NCBI GenBank assembly: GCA_003524435.1
Contig: DQHP01000027.1
Coordinates: 23,625 to 87,624 of the forward strand
Source of the DNA: Microbacterium sp.
GTDB lineage: Bacteria; Actinomycetota; Actinomycetes; Actinomycetales; Microbacteriaceae
Direction: 5' to 3'
Length of the DNA: 64,000 nt
The notes under the pieces were generated by a model. The model was not told the origin of the DNA. It made no database searches and saw only the letters and a program-made list of their open reading frames with translations. Shown here piece by piece: positions 25,064-34,489 of the stretch (position 1 is the stretch's first letter; every line of letters begins with the position of its first letter). Position numbers and translations under genes: made by a program.

Positions 25064-26645
25064 ATGGCCGGGAAGTGAATTCCGCCAGCGTTTCAGCGAC
25101 GACTTCCGCGACCACGTCGGCCGCAGCATCCCGATCATCCGAGACCAGACCGATGCGCGTACGCCGGTCGAGGACGTCATCCGCGTTGAGCGCTCCCTCT
25201 GCGCGCACGGCGAACATCACCTCTGCACGAATGACGTCGATTCCAGGGGCAACACGTTCAGCGCCTCCTCTGCCACCCGCAGTGAGGACGGATGCTGCTT
25301 CTGCTCCGTAGCGCGCGCGAAGCGTGGCGGACGAACTACGAGAGATGCCGTTCCCCGTAATCGGCACCGCCGAGCCGGACGCGCCGACTAGCGCAAGCCG
25401 GTCAGTCCGACAGCGAGGAGCATCCAGCGCAGCATGTCGGCAGGCGAGATCGACCGCTTCCTTCGCCATGGCGCGATAGGTCGTGAGTTTTCCACCGAGG
25501 ATGCCGATCAAGCCGTTCGATGACACTTCAACGCGGTGTCGGCGTGAGATATCAGCGGTTGATTCCCCCACGCCCGTCTCGATGAGGGGCCGCAGCCCGG
25601 CAAACGAGCCACGGACGTCACTGCGACTCAGCGGTCGCTCCAGCGCCCGCGACAGCGTGCTCAACAAGAAGTCGACTTCGTCCTCGGTCGGTGTGGGGGC
25701 GTCCGTCACCGCACCCGGTGCATCAACGTCGGTAAGTCCGACAATCACGCGCCCCAGTTGCACGGGTAGCGCGAAGACAAAACGACTGATGGACCCGGGG
25801 TGTGGGACGGTGAGTGCCGCCGACGGATTCCCCAGCGCGGCCGCGTCCAGAACGATGTGGGTCCCGCGGCTCGGACGAAGACGGATGTCAGGATCGAGTT
25901 GACCCGCCCAGACTCCTGCGGCGTTCACCACCGCCCTCGCACGCACGCGCAACGATCCCCCGCCACCTGCGTCCACCAGCGTCGCTCCGTCGCCGGTGAC
26001 ATCCAGCGCCCGAGTCTGGGTCAGAATCATCGCACCATGTGCTGCTGCAGTACGTGCGACAGCGACGACGAGTCGCGCATCATCAATGAGTTGACCGTCC
26101 ATGCTGACTATGCCACCGCGGCTTCCGCGACGACTCACCGCCGGAAACATCCCCACTGTTTCGGCCACCGATGCTCGTCGAGGGTGCGGCAGGACAGCGC
26201 CTGGTGTCCGGGCGATCCGACGCAGACCATCGCCGAGCCAGAACCCCGCGCTACCGAAGAATCGCTGTTTCATCGATATTCCGTTGACGAACGGCAGCAA
26301 TTGCGGAAGCGTGCGAGTGAGATGCGGCGCGATACGCGTCATCAGCAGATGGCGCTCGACCGCACTCTCGTGCGCGACGGCGAAATCTCCTGAGGCGAGA
26401 TAGCGCAGGCCGCCATGGACGAGCTTCGAGCTCCATCGACTTGTCCCGAAGGCAAGGTCGTTGGCCTCTGCAAGTACGACGGAGAGCCCTCGGCTTGCCG
26501 CGTCCAGCGCAACGCCGACGCCGGTGATGCCACCGCCGATGACGAGCACATCGATCTCATTGCCATCCGCGAGCGCGTCGAGCTCGCGCGAACGCCGGGC
26601 TGCGTTCACCATCGATGAGGCTCGCACACTAACGTCGCGGGTCAT
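25062..26645 (-). CDS. glpD: Glycerol-3-phosphate dehydrogenase (GlpD-type)
   Basis: This membrane-associated FAD enzyme oxidises glycerol 3-phosphate to dihydroxyacetone phosphate and feeds the quinone pool. The 527-residue protein starts with a GxGxxG FAD fold (VIGGGITGVGVALDAASRG, about 34-52), then GTSRWSSKLVHGGLRYL, and a C-terminal DAO_C-like helical domain. The 5' end overlaps the upstream TetR gene's stop by 4 bp (ATGA), so the two are cotranscribed. Dihydroxyacetone phosphate is also the precursor used by alkylglycerone-phosphate synthase, encoded divergently. Confidence 0.92.
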   Translation of the reverse strand: MTRDVSVRASSMVNAARRSRELDALADGNEIDVLVIGGGITGVGVALDAASRGLSVVLAEANDLAFGTSRWSSKLVHGGLRYLASGDFAVAHESAVERHLLMTRIAPHLTRTLPQLLPFVNGISMKQRFFGSAGFWLGDGLRRIARTPGAVLPHPRRASVAETVGMFPAVSRRGSRGGIVSMDGQLIDDARLVVAVARTAAAHGAMILTQTRALDVTGDGATLVDAGGGGSLRVRARAVVNAAGVWAGQLDPDIRLRPSRGTHIVLDAAALGNPSAALTVPHPGSISRFVFALPVQLGRVIVGLTDVDAPGAVTDAPTPTEDEVDFLLSTLSRALERPLSRSDVRGSFAGLRPLIETGVGESTADISRRHRVEVSSNGLIGILGGKLTTYRAMAKEAVDLACRHAALDAPRCRTDRLALVGASGSAVPITGNGISRSSSATLRARYGAEAASVLTAGGRGGAERVAPGIDVIRAEVMFAVRAEGALNADDVLDRRTRIGLVSDDRDAAADVVAEVVAETLAEFTSRP

Positions 26646-27253
26646 GGTCTCAGGTATCCGTCGACAGCTCGGGTGAGCTCGTCATGCCACTCGGGCTCCC
26701 CGATCAGCGAGGCCACCGCGTGACGCGAGAGCACAGCTGACTGAACAATGAGCAAAAGCATCACCGCCATGTCTCCTGGCGTGCCTTCGCGCACCGATCC
26801 ATCGGACTGCCCGCGAACGAGAGCGTCCTCCAACCATCGCAACATGGCTCGTTGGCTTGAGCCGATTCGCTTGAGGCTGTACTGAGTAAACGCACCGGGT
26901 TCCCGATCCAGTAGACGCTTGAACACGGGGTCATCTCGAAACAGGTCGGCGAAACGCATCACCTCTGAGACCAACGCGTGGCGTGTGGTCACTCCCGGAG
27001 CGAGTTGCTCGATGATCAACACCGTCTGCCGAAGGAGGGCGGCTCGTACTACCTCATCGGTCCCAGCCCAACGACGGTAGATCGTGGGTCTGCTGACACC
27101 TGCCTCTCGAGCAAGCTCCGCGATCGTGAGGCCCTGCGTTCCGCGCGTCGCGATGAGAGCGGATGCATGCTCCAGCAAGCTTGCGTCGGCCTCGTCCCAG
27201 ATCGGAGTCTCGGCATCGACCGACGATCTCAGCACTGTTTGACGTTGTTTCAT
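26642..27253 (-). CDS. TetR-family transcriptional regulator
   Basis: The 203-residue protein has an N-terminal TetR helix-turn-helix (about 25-72, around TIAELAREAGVSRPTIYRRW) and a helical ligand domain. It is transcribed with glpD and diverges by only 20 bp from the alkylglycerone-phosphate-synthase-like gene. It therefore very likely represses both directions through the short palindrome in that gap. The ligand is unknown; a lipid or acyl-CoA compound would fit the neighbours. Confidence 0.9.
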   Translation of the reverse strand: MKQRQTVLRSSVDAETPIWDEADASLLEHASALIATRGTQGLTIAELAREAGVSRPTIYRRWAGTDEVVRAALLRQTVLIIEQLAPGVTTRHALVSEVMRFADLFRDDPVFKRLLDREPGAFTQYSLKRIGSSQRAMLRWLEDALVRGQSDGSVREGTPGDMAVMLLLIVQSAVLSRHAVASLIGEPEWHDELTRAVDGYLRP

Positions 27254-27256
27254 AAT

Positions 27257-27265
27257 GTGTCACAC
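27257..27265. promoter_or_regulatory. Candidate TetR operator (GTGTCACAC)
   Basis: GTGT-C-ACAC is a perfect inverted repeat around one central base in the 20-bp divergent gap. It is the only symmetric element there. Confidence 0.5.
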
Positions 27266-27273
27266 TGTAACGC

Positions 27274-28902
27274 ATGGCAACGGAGACATCACCCCTCGGG
27301 CTTCCCCGATGGAACGGCTGGGGAGATCCCGCCCTGTCCAAGGAACTCCCCCTGGCCGTGCGTGCACTGCTCCCTGCGCTCCTCGGACGCGTCAGCCGTG
27401 CGCAACCTGCCGTGTCCTTGTCTGATGTCGTGCTGACTCCCAGCGCTCTGGCTGCCGAAGACCTCGCAGGATTCGCCGCAATCGTGGGAGATAAGGCCAT
27501 CGCAGCGGATGCTGAGTCACGCATCCGACACTCGGCGGGGCGCTCTACCCCCGACCTTCTTCGGTTCCGCGCCGCACGGCAGAACACTCCGGATGCGGTG
27601 CTCTCCCCTACCGATCATGACGAAGTCAGCGCGGTTCTCGCGTATGCCTCTGAACACGATGTAGCGGTGATTCCCTTCGGCGGAGGCACGAGCGTTGTCG
27701 GCGCTCTCACCCCTGAACGAGGCAGGCACCGCGCGGTGATTGCCCTCGACCTGCGGCGCCTCAGTGGGATGCTGCAGCTCGACGAGATCAGCGGCGAAGC
27801 ACGGTTCCTGGCGGGAACGACGGGTCCCGAAGCCGAACGCCTGCTCTCCGAACGTGGGTTCGAGTTGGGGCATTACCCGCAAAGCTTTCTCTACGCCACG
27901 CTCGGCGGCTTCGCCTCAGCCCGCTCCTCCGGACAGAACTCCGCAGGCAATGGACGATTCGACGCGATGGTGACGGCGCTTCGCGTCGCGACGCCGACCG
28001 GTGATATCACGCTTGGCGGCCCTCCGGGATCAGCAGCCGGCCCCGACCTGATGCGTCTCTTCCTCGGCGCGGAGGGAATCCTCGGAGTGATTACCGAGTT
28101 GAGCCTTCGCGTGCACCGGATGCCGGAGACTCGCAGATTCGAGGGATGGACCTTTCCCGACTTCGCCACCGGCACGGAGGCTCTGCGCCGTGTTGCGCAA
28201 CTCGGCACTGGCCCGACCGTCATTCGTCTCTCCGACGAAGCTGAAACCGGGGTCGGCCTCGCGCAGCATGGTCGCGTCGGTAAAGCTCTTTCAAAAGGAT
28301 GCAGCGCCGTCACGGTCTTCGAAGGAGACGCCGACATCGCCGCGGAGCGGCACGCGCAGACCGCACGAGTGCTGACCGCAGCCGGTGGGCGATCCACCGG
28401 AGCGGGTCCCGCAGAAGAGTGGGCCCACGGGCGCTTCGGCGCCCCCTACCTCCGTGACGCGCTCCTGGAGCACGGTGTCTTCTGCGAGACGTTGGAGACG
28501 GCAACTGTCTGGGCCAACATCTCACGTTTGAAAGCCGCCATCACCGAAACGATCAAGAGCGGGTTCACCGATCGGGGTGGCAAATCACTTGTGCTCTGCC
28601 ATATCTCACACGTGTATCCGACCGGCGCCGCGTTGTACTTCACCATTATCGGCAACATGCACGGTGAGGGTGTTAAGACATGGGCGCCCATCAAATCACA
28701 GGTAAACGACACGATTCTGGCGCATGGCGGCACCATCAGCCATCACCACGGTGTCGGACGCGATCATGCTGCCTGGCTTGCTCGCGAGATCGGCGAAGGT
28801 GGCATTCGACTCCTGCGCGCTGTGAAGTCCGAGATCGATCCGGCAGGAATCATGAATCCCGGCGCGGTATTGCCCCTCACCCCCGCGGCTCAAAATGACT
28901 GA
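27274..28902 (+). CDS. FAD-binding oxidoreductase, alkylglycerone-phosphate-synthase-like
   Basis: The 542-residue flavoprotein has a PCMH-type FAD domain (about 105-290), with VIPFGGGTSVVGAL binding the FAD pyrophosphate. Its C-terminal domain carries SHVYPTGAALYFT and the His cluster SHHHGVGRDHAAW, the signature of alkyldihydroxyacetonephosphate synthases, which exchange the acyl chain of acyl-DHAP for an alcohol to make ether lipids. It could instead be a related hydroxyacid oxidase; the HHHGVGRDH block favours the synthase type. The diacylglycerol kinase gene overlaps its end by 8 bp. Confidence 0.85.
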   Translation: MATETSPLGLPRWNGWGDPALSKELPLAVRALLPALLGRVSRAQPAVSLSDVVLTPSALAAEDLAGFAAIVGDKAIAADAESRIRHSAGRSTPDLLRFRAARQNTPDAVLSPTDHDEVSAVLAYASEHDVAVIPFGGGTSVVGALTPERGRHRAVIALDLRRLSGMLQLDEISGEARFLAGTTGPEAERLLSERGFELGHYPQSFLYATLGGFASARSSGQNSAGNGRFDAMVTALRVATPTGDITLGGPPGSAAGPDLMRLFLGAEGILGVITELSLRVHRMPETRRFEGWTFPDFATGTEALRRVAQLGTGPTVIRLSDEAETGVGLAQHGRVGKALSKGCSAVTVFEGDADIAAERHAQTARVLTAAGGRSTGAGPAEEWAHGRFGAPYLRDALLEHGVFCETLETATVWANISRLKAAITETIKSGFTDRGGKSLVLCHISHVYPTGAALYFTIIGNMHGEGVKTWAPIKSQVNDTILAHGGTISHHHGVGRDHAAWLAREIGEGGIRLLRAVKSEIDPAGIMNPGAVLPLTPAAQND

Positions 28903-29842
28903 GATGCGCAACATCATCGTTCTCGCGAATCCTGCGGCGGGGCGCGGCAAAGGAGCCTCGGCTCGAGACGCCGCAGTCGCAAGCCTGCGTGAACTCGGCG
29001 TGGAGCCGACAGTGCACACCGGGTCCTCTCCTGCAGAGACTCGACGTCTCGCCACCCTTGCTCTCGGCGCTAAGCCTGACGCCCTCGTGATAGTCGGCGG
29101 CGACGGCACCCTCGCAATCGTGCTCGATGAACTCGTCGACTCCACCGTTCCCCTCGTGCTGGTGCCCGCAGGCACCGGCAACGACCTCGCTCGCTCTCTC
29201 GGAATTCCGTTCGGCTCTGCCGATGCCGCTGCCTTCGCAGCATCCGCCGCTGTGCACGGCGTGCGCCGTGCGGTAGATATCGGTGAAGCAATCTGTCCCG
29301 ATGGAGCAGCGCGCTTTCTCACCGTCGCGGCGCTCGGATTCGATGCAAAGGTCAGCGAGCGCACCAACCGGCTACGCTGGCCCGCCGGACGTGCGCGCTA
29401 CTACTTGGCGCTCGTGATCGAGCTGGCGCGTTTGCGCCCCATGCGGTTCACCGTGCGTATTGATAATGCTGATACCGCTATGTCCGACGGCATCCTCATC
29501 GCAGTGGGAAACACGCGTACCTACGGGGGCGGCATGCCCATCTGCCCTGACGCCGATCCACACGATGGTCTCTTCGATGTACTTCACGTCGCTCCCCTGG
29601 GCAGGCTTCAGCTGATTCGCCTTTTTCCGCATCTGCTGCGCGGCACGCATCTGCGACTTGCCGCTGCAACGACGGCCCGCACCACGGAGATGGAAGTGCA
29701 GGCTCCCGGTCTGCTCGTCTATGCAGACGGCGAGCGCATTGGCACAGAGAGCGTAAAGATCCGCATGCTGCCAGGGGCTCTCAGCATCCTTCTCCCCTCG
29801 GCTGACGTCGACTCTCCCACCGCACACATGAAAGGTATTTGA
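28895..29842 (+). CDS. Diacylglycerol/lipid kinase family protein
   Basis: The 315-residue protein belongs to the DagK/YegS family that phosphorylates lipid alcohols. The nucleotide motif GGDGTL (about 68-73), PAGTGNDLAR (about 90-99) and ALGFDAKVSE lie in standard order, and the C-terminal half has YADGER, typical of this fold. It overlaps the preceding flavoprotein gene and its stop overlaps the next ATG (TGATG), so all three form an operon. An alternative ATG lies 9 nt downstream. Confidence 0.9.
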   Translation: MTEMRNIIVLANPAAGRGKGASARDAAVASLRELGVEPTVHTGSSPAETRRLATLALGAKPDALVIVGGDGTLAIVLDELVDSTVPLVLVPAGTGNDLARSLGIPFGSADAAAFAASAAVHGVRRAVDIGEAICPDGAARFLTVAALGFDAKVSERTNRLRWPAGRARYYLALVIELARLRPMRFTVRIDNADTAMSDGILIAVGNTRTYGGGMPICPDADPHDGLFDVLHVAPLGRLQLIRLFPHLLRGTHLRLAAATTARTTEMEVQAPGLLVYADGERIGTESVKIRMLPGALSILLPSADVDSPTAHMKGI

Positions 29843-31470
29843 TGAGCGAATCATTCGATCACGACGTCGTGGTCATCGGCTCTGGTTTCGGCGGCTCTGT
29901 CGCCGCGCTGCGGCTCTCTCAAAAGGGCTACCGCGTGCACGTATTCGAAGCGGGCCGGCGTTTCGCCGATGATGATTTCGCGAAGACCTCCTGGGATATT
30001 CGACGCTATCTGTGGGCGCCGGCACTCGGATGCTTTGGTGTACAACGCATTCACAAGCTCCCGCACGTCATGATTCTTGCTGGCGCGGGGGTCGGCGGCG
30101 GTTCACTCAACTACGCCAATACGCTCTATCAGCCCGGAGAAGAGTTCTTTGTCGACAGGAACTGGCCCACGGAGTTCAATTGGAAGAGCGAACTTGAGCC
30201 GCACTATGCGACGGCGAAGCGGATGCTCGGTGTCGTTGAGCGCTACCCCTACACGGGGCCAGTGGAGCGCATCATGGCGGGAGCCGCCGAAGATCTCGGT
30301 GTCAGCGATACCTTCAGGCACGCACCGGTGGGCGTGTACTTCGGCAAGCCGGGCGAGAAGGTCGCTGACCCCTACTTCAATGGTGACGGACCTGCCCGCA
30401 CCGGCTGCACCTTCTGTGGCAACTGCATGGTGGGTTGCCGGGTAGGCGCGAAGAACACTCTCGCGAAGAACTATCTCGCCCTTGCTGAGCGGTGTGGTGC
30501 GACGATCGAACCGCTGCGCACCGTCGTCGACGTGGTGCCGCTGGCCCGTGGTGGTTATTCCGTCAGCACGGTGCGAAGCGGTGCCTGGGTGCGCCGCCGC
30601 CGCACTGTGACTGCAGAGCAGGTTGTCTTTGCCGGCGGCACGTGGGGTACGCAATCTCTCTTGCACCGTTTGAAGGCGATGGGCTCGCTCCCCCAACTAC
30701 CCGACTCGCTCGGAACCCTCACGAGAACAAACTCCGAGGCACTTGATGGCGCTATCTCCGTTGCCGTGCCCGAAGAGGTTGGGCTGTCGAAAGGCATCGC
30801 CATCACCACGTCTTTCCATGTCGATGACCGCACGCACGTGGAAAACGTGCGGTACGGCCCCGGTTCTAATCTGATGGGGATGCTGGCCAGTGGTCTCGTC
30901 GATGGCAGCCGCCCACTTGTCTCACGACTCGGTGCGCTTCTCCTACAGATAGTGCGGGCCCCTGTCACTGCATTTCGCCTCAGCTCCCTGCGCCGGTGGA
31001 GTGATCGAGGCATCATCGCTCTCGTCATGCAGACCGTTGACAACTCACTCACGCTCTCGGTGAAGCGCCGCCTAGGTCGTTTCGTACTGACCAGCGCGCA
31101 GGGCGAAGGAGAACCAAACCCCTCGTATCTGCCGCAGGCGCACCGTGCCGCACGCGCGATTGCCGCACGGCTGGAGGAGGAGGGCGGAGTGCAGTCCGAA
31201 GCGCGCGGGTCGTGGCCCGAAGTGTTCGGCATTCCCATGACAGCGCACTTCCTCGGAGGAGCGATCGTCTCCGCCTCACCAGAGCAGGGCGTCGTTGACC
31301 CTTATCACCGCGTCTGGGGCTATCCGGGACTGCACGTCGTTGATGGCGCGGCAGTGCCCGCCAACCCAGGTGTGAACCCTTCGCTCACAATCACGGCGAT
31401 GGCCGAGCGGGCGTTGTCGGGCTGGCCTCAGCGCGACGAGGCAGATCTTCGGCCCCTGCAGCAGATCTGA
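29842..31470 (+). CDS. GMC-family oxidoreductase, cholesterol-oxidase-like
   Basis: The 542-residue flavoenzyme has an N-terminal FAD motif VIGSGFGGSVAALRLS and the GMC C-terminal VDGAAVPANPGVNPSLTITAMAE block. The middle contains a cysteine group (CTFCGNCMVGC, about 191-201), as in the ChoD-like subgroup of actinobacteria, where it may bind a metal cluster. True substrates of this subgroup are poorly known. No signal peptide is present, so it acts in the cytoplasm. It is the last gene of the lipid operon. Confidence 0.85.
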   Translation: MSESFDHDVVVIGSGFGGSVAALRLSQKGYRVHVFEAGRRFADDDFAKTSWDIRRYLWAPALGCFGVQRIHKLPHVMILAGAGVGGGSLNYANTLYQPGEEFFVDRNWPTEFNWKSELEPHYATAKRMLGVVERYPYTGPVERIMAGAAEDLGVSDTFRHAPVGVYFGKPGEKVADPYFNGDGPARTGCTFCGNCMVGCRVGAKNTLAKNYLALAERCGATIEPLRTVVDVVPLARGGYSVSTVRSGAWVRRRRTVTAEQVVFAGGTWGTQSLLHRLKAMGSLPQLPDSLGTLTRTNSEALDGAISVAVPEEVGLSKGIAITTSFHVDDRTHVENVRYGPGSNLMGMLASGLVDGSRPLVSRLGALLLQIVRAPVTAFRLSSLRRWSDRGIIALVMQTVDNSLTLSVKRRLGRFVLTSAQGEGEPNPSYLPQAHRAARAIAARLEEEGGVQSEARGSWPEVFGIPMTAHFLGGAIVSASPEQGVVDPYHRVWGYPGLHVVDGAAVPANPGVNPSLTITAMAERALSGWPQRDEADLRPLQQI

Positions 31471-31512
31471 ACGACGGCCTTACTCGAGGCCGGTCACACG
31501 CTCAGCCACCGG

Positions 31513-32631
31513 TTATGTCCCTTTCATGGTGATCATGTTCGCTGTTCGTGCGCGCAACGGCGCCGTGCCGAGCAAGCGGATCACGGCATTGCGGACGGCG
31601 AGCGTTGGCCCAGCGGCGGGGCGCCCCATCGACATATAAAACGCCGAGCGTTGCTGAGCGCGCGCAGCGGCACGTTCAGCGTGCCGTTCATACTCTCGAA
31701 ACTCCGCTCGCCCGCTTCGCACAGCGTGCTCAAGCGCCGCCGACAGTTGGTGTGCCGCTGCCCAGCCGAGGTTCATCCCCTGTCCGCCGATCGGGCTTGT
31801 CTCGTGTGCGGCATCGCCCAGCAGTACAACTCGTCCTGCAGTTAATCGCGACGCGCGATGCTGCTGCGCCCGGAACATCGTAGGGTGTCGATCTAACGGA
31901 AGCTCCAGCCTGAAACCGGTGCGCTGACGAATCGCCGCGACGAATGCGTCCCTATCCCCGAGCGTGCGCTGCAGGTCAGCTACGACCCATCGCCGTTGTC
32001 CCTCTGGAAGCGGAAATACCTCGACCAGACCTGCCGGCTCACAGTGGAGTTGAACACGCTGACCAGTCTGGTCGTGAGGTGCGTCCACCATCGCGTACGA
32101 CCCGCTTCCCGGTCGCGGGCGCCAGTCGATGCCCAGTTGCTTACGGATGATGCTGTGCACCCCATCTGCCGCGACAACGAACTTCGCTGTCACTTCTCGG
32201 CTCACCCCGGCTGTGTGCAGAGCAAGACGAACTTGTTCACCTTCGTTCCGAACGTCACGGACTTCGTGATCAGGGAACAGCGTCGCCGACTGCAGATGGC
32301 TGAGGCGTTCGATCAACAGTGCGTGCGTTCGGCGTTGCGGGAGAACGAGCACCCGCTGGTATCTGGCAAACGAAAGCGCTGCAAGGATGCGACCGCCGCA
32401 GATCACCTCGCCTCCTTCTAGTTCCAGCGCCTCCTCTTTGACTCGCGTCCCCAGCCCCGCAGCATCCAAGGCGCCCTTTCCCGGAGGGTGGATGCCGATT
32501 GCTCGCGAACGATCATCACCGTCGGGTCGGCGTTCGTATACGCCGACGTCGACCCCGGTCTGAGCGAGCAGACACGCTAGGAGCAGTCCCACCGGGCCTG
32601 CCCCGACGATCGCGACCTCATGATCCGGCAT
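31513..32631 (-). CDS. FAD-dependent aromatic monooxygenase (SrsC-like)
   Basis: The 372-residue flavoprotein hydroxylase has GxGxxG at its start (VAIVGAGPVGLLLACLLA), the DG motif FVVAADGVHSIIR in the middle and GDAAHETSPIGGQGMNLG near residue 275. The start is placed at the ATG of MPDHEVAIVGAG; the longer frame upstream lies inside the neighbouring methyltransferase gene. The two genes overlap by 14 bp. Next to a type III polyketide synthase and a methyltransferase, it probably hydroxylates the resorcinol product. Confidence 0.87.
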   Translation of the reverse strand: MPDHEVAIVGAGPVGLLLACLLAQTGVDVGVYERRPDGDDRSRAIGIHPPGKGALDAAGLGTRVKEEALELEGGEVICGGRILAALSFARYQRVLVLPQRRTHALLIERLSHLQSATLFPDHEVRDVRNEGEQVRLALHTAGVSREVTAKFVVAADGVHSIIRKQLGIDWRPRPGSGSYAMVDAPHDQTGQRVQLHCEPAGLVEVFPLPEGQRRWVVADLQRTLGDRDAFVAAIRQRTGFRLELPLDRHPTMFRAQQHRASRLTAGRVVLLGDAAHETSPIGGQGMNLGWAAAHQLSAALEHAVRSGRAEFREYERHAERAAARAQQRSAFYMSMGRPAAGPTLAVRNAVIRLLGTAPLRARTANMITMKGT

Positions 32632-33334
32632 CCGCAGCCTCCCATCGCAATTCCAACCGGGAGGGGAACGCCCGCCGCACCCGCCATCCTGACGGCACGA
32701 CCGATGCAAGCTCGTCAGCGGTATATGCCCGACGAATGCTGATGAGTCCGTCCTCCCGAATAAAGGAGTCAGCGAGCACGTTCCGCGCGAACGGCCACGT
32801 CGCCGCGGAGAATCCGCAGTAGGCGAACCGGCTGCGTTCGATATCACGATGTATCACGATCCCGCCTGTACCTGCCAGCCGCACAGAATCGCTCAGCAGA
32901 TCCGCGAGCTCATCACTCGACAAATGGTGCAGCAGATGATTGGAGATCACCACGTCGAAGCTTTCGCCAGCCGAGGCCAACTCGCCCGTGAGCGCGCACC
33001 GATATTCGACGCCTCCGCCGCATTTGCGCGCCCATGAGATCGCCCTGGCATCAACATCCAGCGCAGTCACCTGGACACATAGCCGATCACGGCGCGCCCA
33101 CCCGACAATCGCACGCGACACATCCCCTCCGCCCGCGCCGACATCGAGGAGTCGGATCTTCTTCGTCCGCGCGCGCGGACGAATGTCCCGTAGATACACC
33201 GAGCGCCAACGAGAGACCACAGCGTTGACGAGTCCGAAGCGCTCATACGTGCGCTCCAGCATGCGCTCGTTCGCCTGCGGATCGTCCATCAGCTCCTGCG
33301 CATCGACGGCGCGACCGGAAAGATCAACGCTCAT
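32618..33334 (-). CDS. SAM-dependent class I methyltransferase
   Basis: The 238-residue protein has the SAM motif LLDVGAGGGDVSRA (about 62-75), an acidic residue ending the second strand (ALDVDARA) and the SNHLLHHL motif IV. It overlaps the type III polyketide synthase gene by 4 bp and the FAD monooxygenase gene by 14 bp, so the three are one operon. The role is probably O- or C-methylation of the polyketide. Its class differs from what I recall for some srsB genes, so the exact reaction is uncertain. Confidence 0.87.
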   Translation of the reverse strand: MSVDLSGRAVDAQELMDDPQANERMLERTYERFGLVNAVVSRWRSVYLRDIRPRARTKKIRLLDVGAGGGDVSRAIVGWARRDRLCVQVTALDVDARAISWARKCGGGVEYRCALTGELASAGESFDVVISNHLLHHLSSDELADLLSDSVRLAGTGGIVIHRDIERSRFAYCGFSAATWPFARNVLADSFIREDGLISIRRAYTADELASVVPSGWRVRRAFPSRLELRWEAADAGS

Positions 33335-34485
33335 CGACGGCCGACGACGGTCATCAAAGCGCTCTCTGCGGTCAGGCCAGGACCAAAGGCCATCGCCGCC
33401 ACCCGCTCTCCATTGCGTGCTCCCTCTTCCTCCAGGATGCTTCGCAGCACGAACAGCACGGTAGCGCTGGACATATTTCCGTACTGTCGGAGCACTTCTC
33501 GAGCCGGACGCAACTGCTGTTCAGAGAGGCTGAGCCTTTCCTCCACACGATCAAGGATGCTGCGTCCACCAGGGTGAATCGCCCAGCGCTCAATCTGCTC
33601 GTTGATCGTGCCATCGTCAAACGCCGTCGCCAGCGTCTCTTCCCCCGCATAGAGCGGGCGAAGCGCGTCGAAGATGTTCTCACCGATGAGCTGCGGCACC
33701 GCGGTGGAGAGGGTCATCTCGAAGCCTTCATCACCGATTGTCCATGCCATGTCTTTCTTTCCTTCCGGAATGATTCCGGTGTGAAAGCGGTCCAGAGCGA
33801 AACCCGGCATCTCAGAATCAAAGTCTCTGGCAGTGACGAGACCTGCGGCCGCGCCATCGGCGAAGAGCGAAGTGGCCACGATCATGTCCGGATCCTCGGA
33901 TGAGCGCAGATGCAACGTACATAGCTCCACGCTGACCACGAGAACGACCGCATTCGGGTCTGCGGCGCAGAACTGGCTTGCCGCTCGCAGCGCGGGCATC
34001 GAGGCGTAGCATCCCATAAACCCGAAGTGATAGCGCTGCACACTGTCTGCCAGGCCCAGCGCACGAACGATCTCGTAGTCGGGACCCGGTGCGTAGAAAC
34101 CGGTGCATGAGACGGTGATCACGTGGGTGATGTCTGCGGCCGTGATGTCGGGATCTGAGCGCAGAGCCTTGCGTGCGACATCGACATAGAGTTTCCAGGC
34201 TTCACGGACGTATATTTCGTTGCGCACCTTCGTCCCTGGCGACAACAATGTGGCCGTGTCCCGGTCGAAGAAAAGCGGATCCTCCTGTTCCGCGGAGAAG
34301 GATAACTCCTTAAGCACCGTGTATCGGGTATCGATGCCCGATCCGTTGAACGACGCCGTGACGATGCGCTTTGCCAACCGCCCGAGGTCAGGCTGGGCAG
34401 CGAAGACATCTCGCACCTCCTCCTGCCTCAGCGTCGTGTCAGGAACGAGCGTCTGCAAGGAACGGAGAACAGCGGGATGACTCAT
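33331..34485 (-). CDS. Type III polyketide synthase (alkylresorcinol/pyrone-type)
   Basis: This chalcone-synthase-fold homodimer extends acyl-CoA starters with malonyl-CoA. The 384-residue protein keeps the triad: Cys159 in MGCYASMPAL, His304 in AIHPGGRSIL and Asn337 in YGNMSSATVLFVL. The start is the ATG of MSHPAVLRSL; the longer frame upstream runs through the CYTH gene tail. The order with methyltransferase and FAD monooxygenase downstream resembles the srsABC phenolic lipid cluster of Streptomyces. The starter unit cannot be read, but a long acyl chain is likely from the company of lipid genes. Confidence 0.92.
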   Translation of the reverse strand: MSHPAVLRSLQTLVPDTTLRQEEVRDVFAAQPDLGRLAKRIVTASFNGSGIDTRYTVLKELSFSAEQEDPLFFDRDTATLLSPGTKVRNEIYVREAWKLYVDVARKALRSDPDITAADITHVITVSCTGFYAPGPDYEIVRALGLADSVQRYHFGFMGCYASMPALRAASQFCAADPNAVVLVVSVELCTLHLRSSEDPDMIVATSLFADGAAAGLVTARDFDSEMPGFALDRFHTGIIPEGKKDMAWTIGDEGFEMTLSTAVPQLIGENIFDALRPLYAGEETLATAFDDGTINEQIERWAIHPGGRSILDRVEERLSLSEQQLRPAREVLRQYGNMSSATVLFVLRSILEEEGARNGERVAAMAFGPGLTAESALMTVVGRR

Positions 34486-34489
34486 GACG

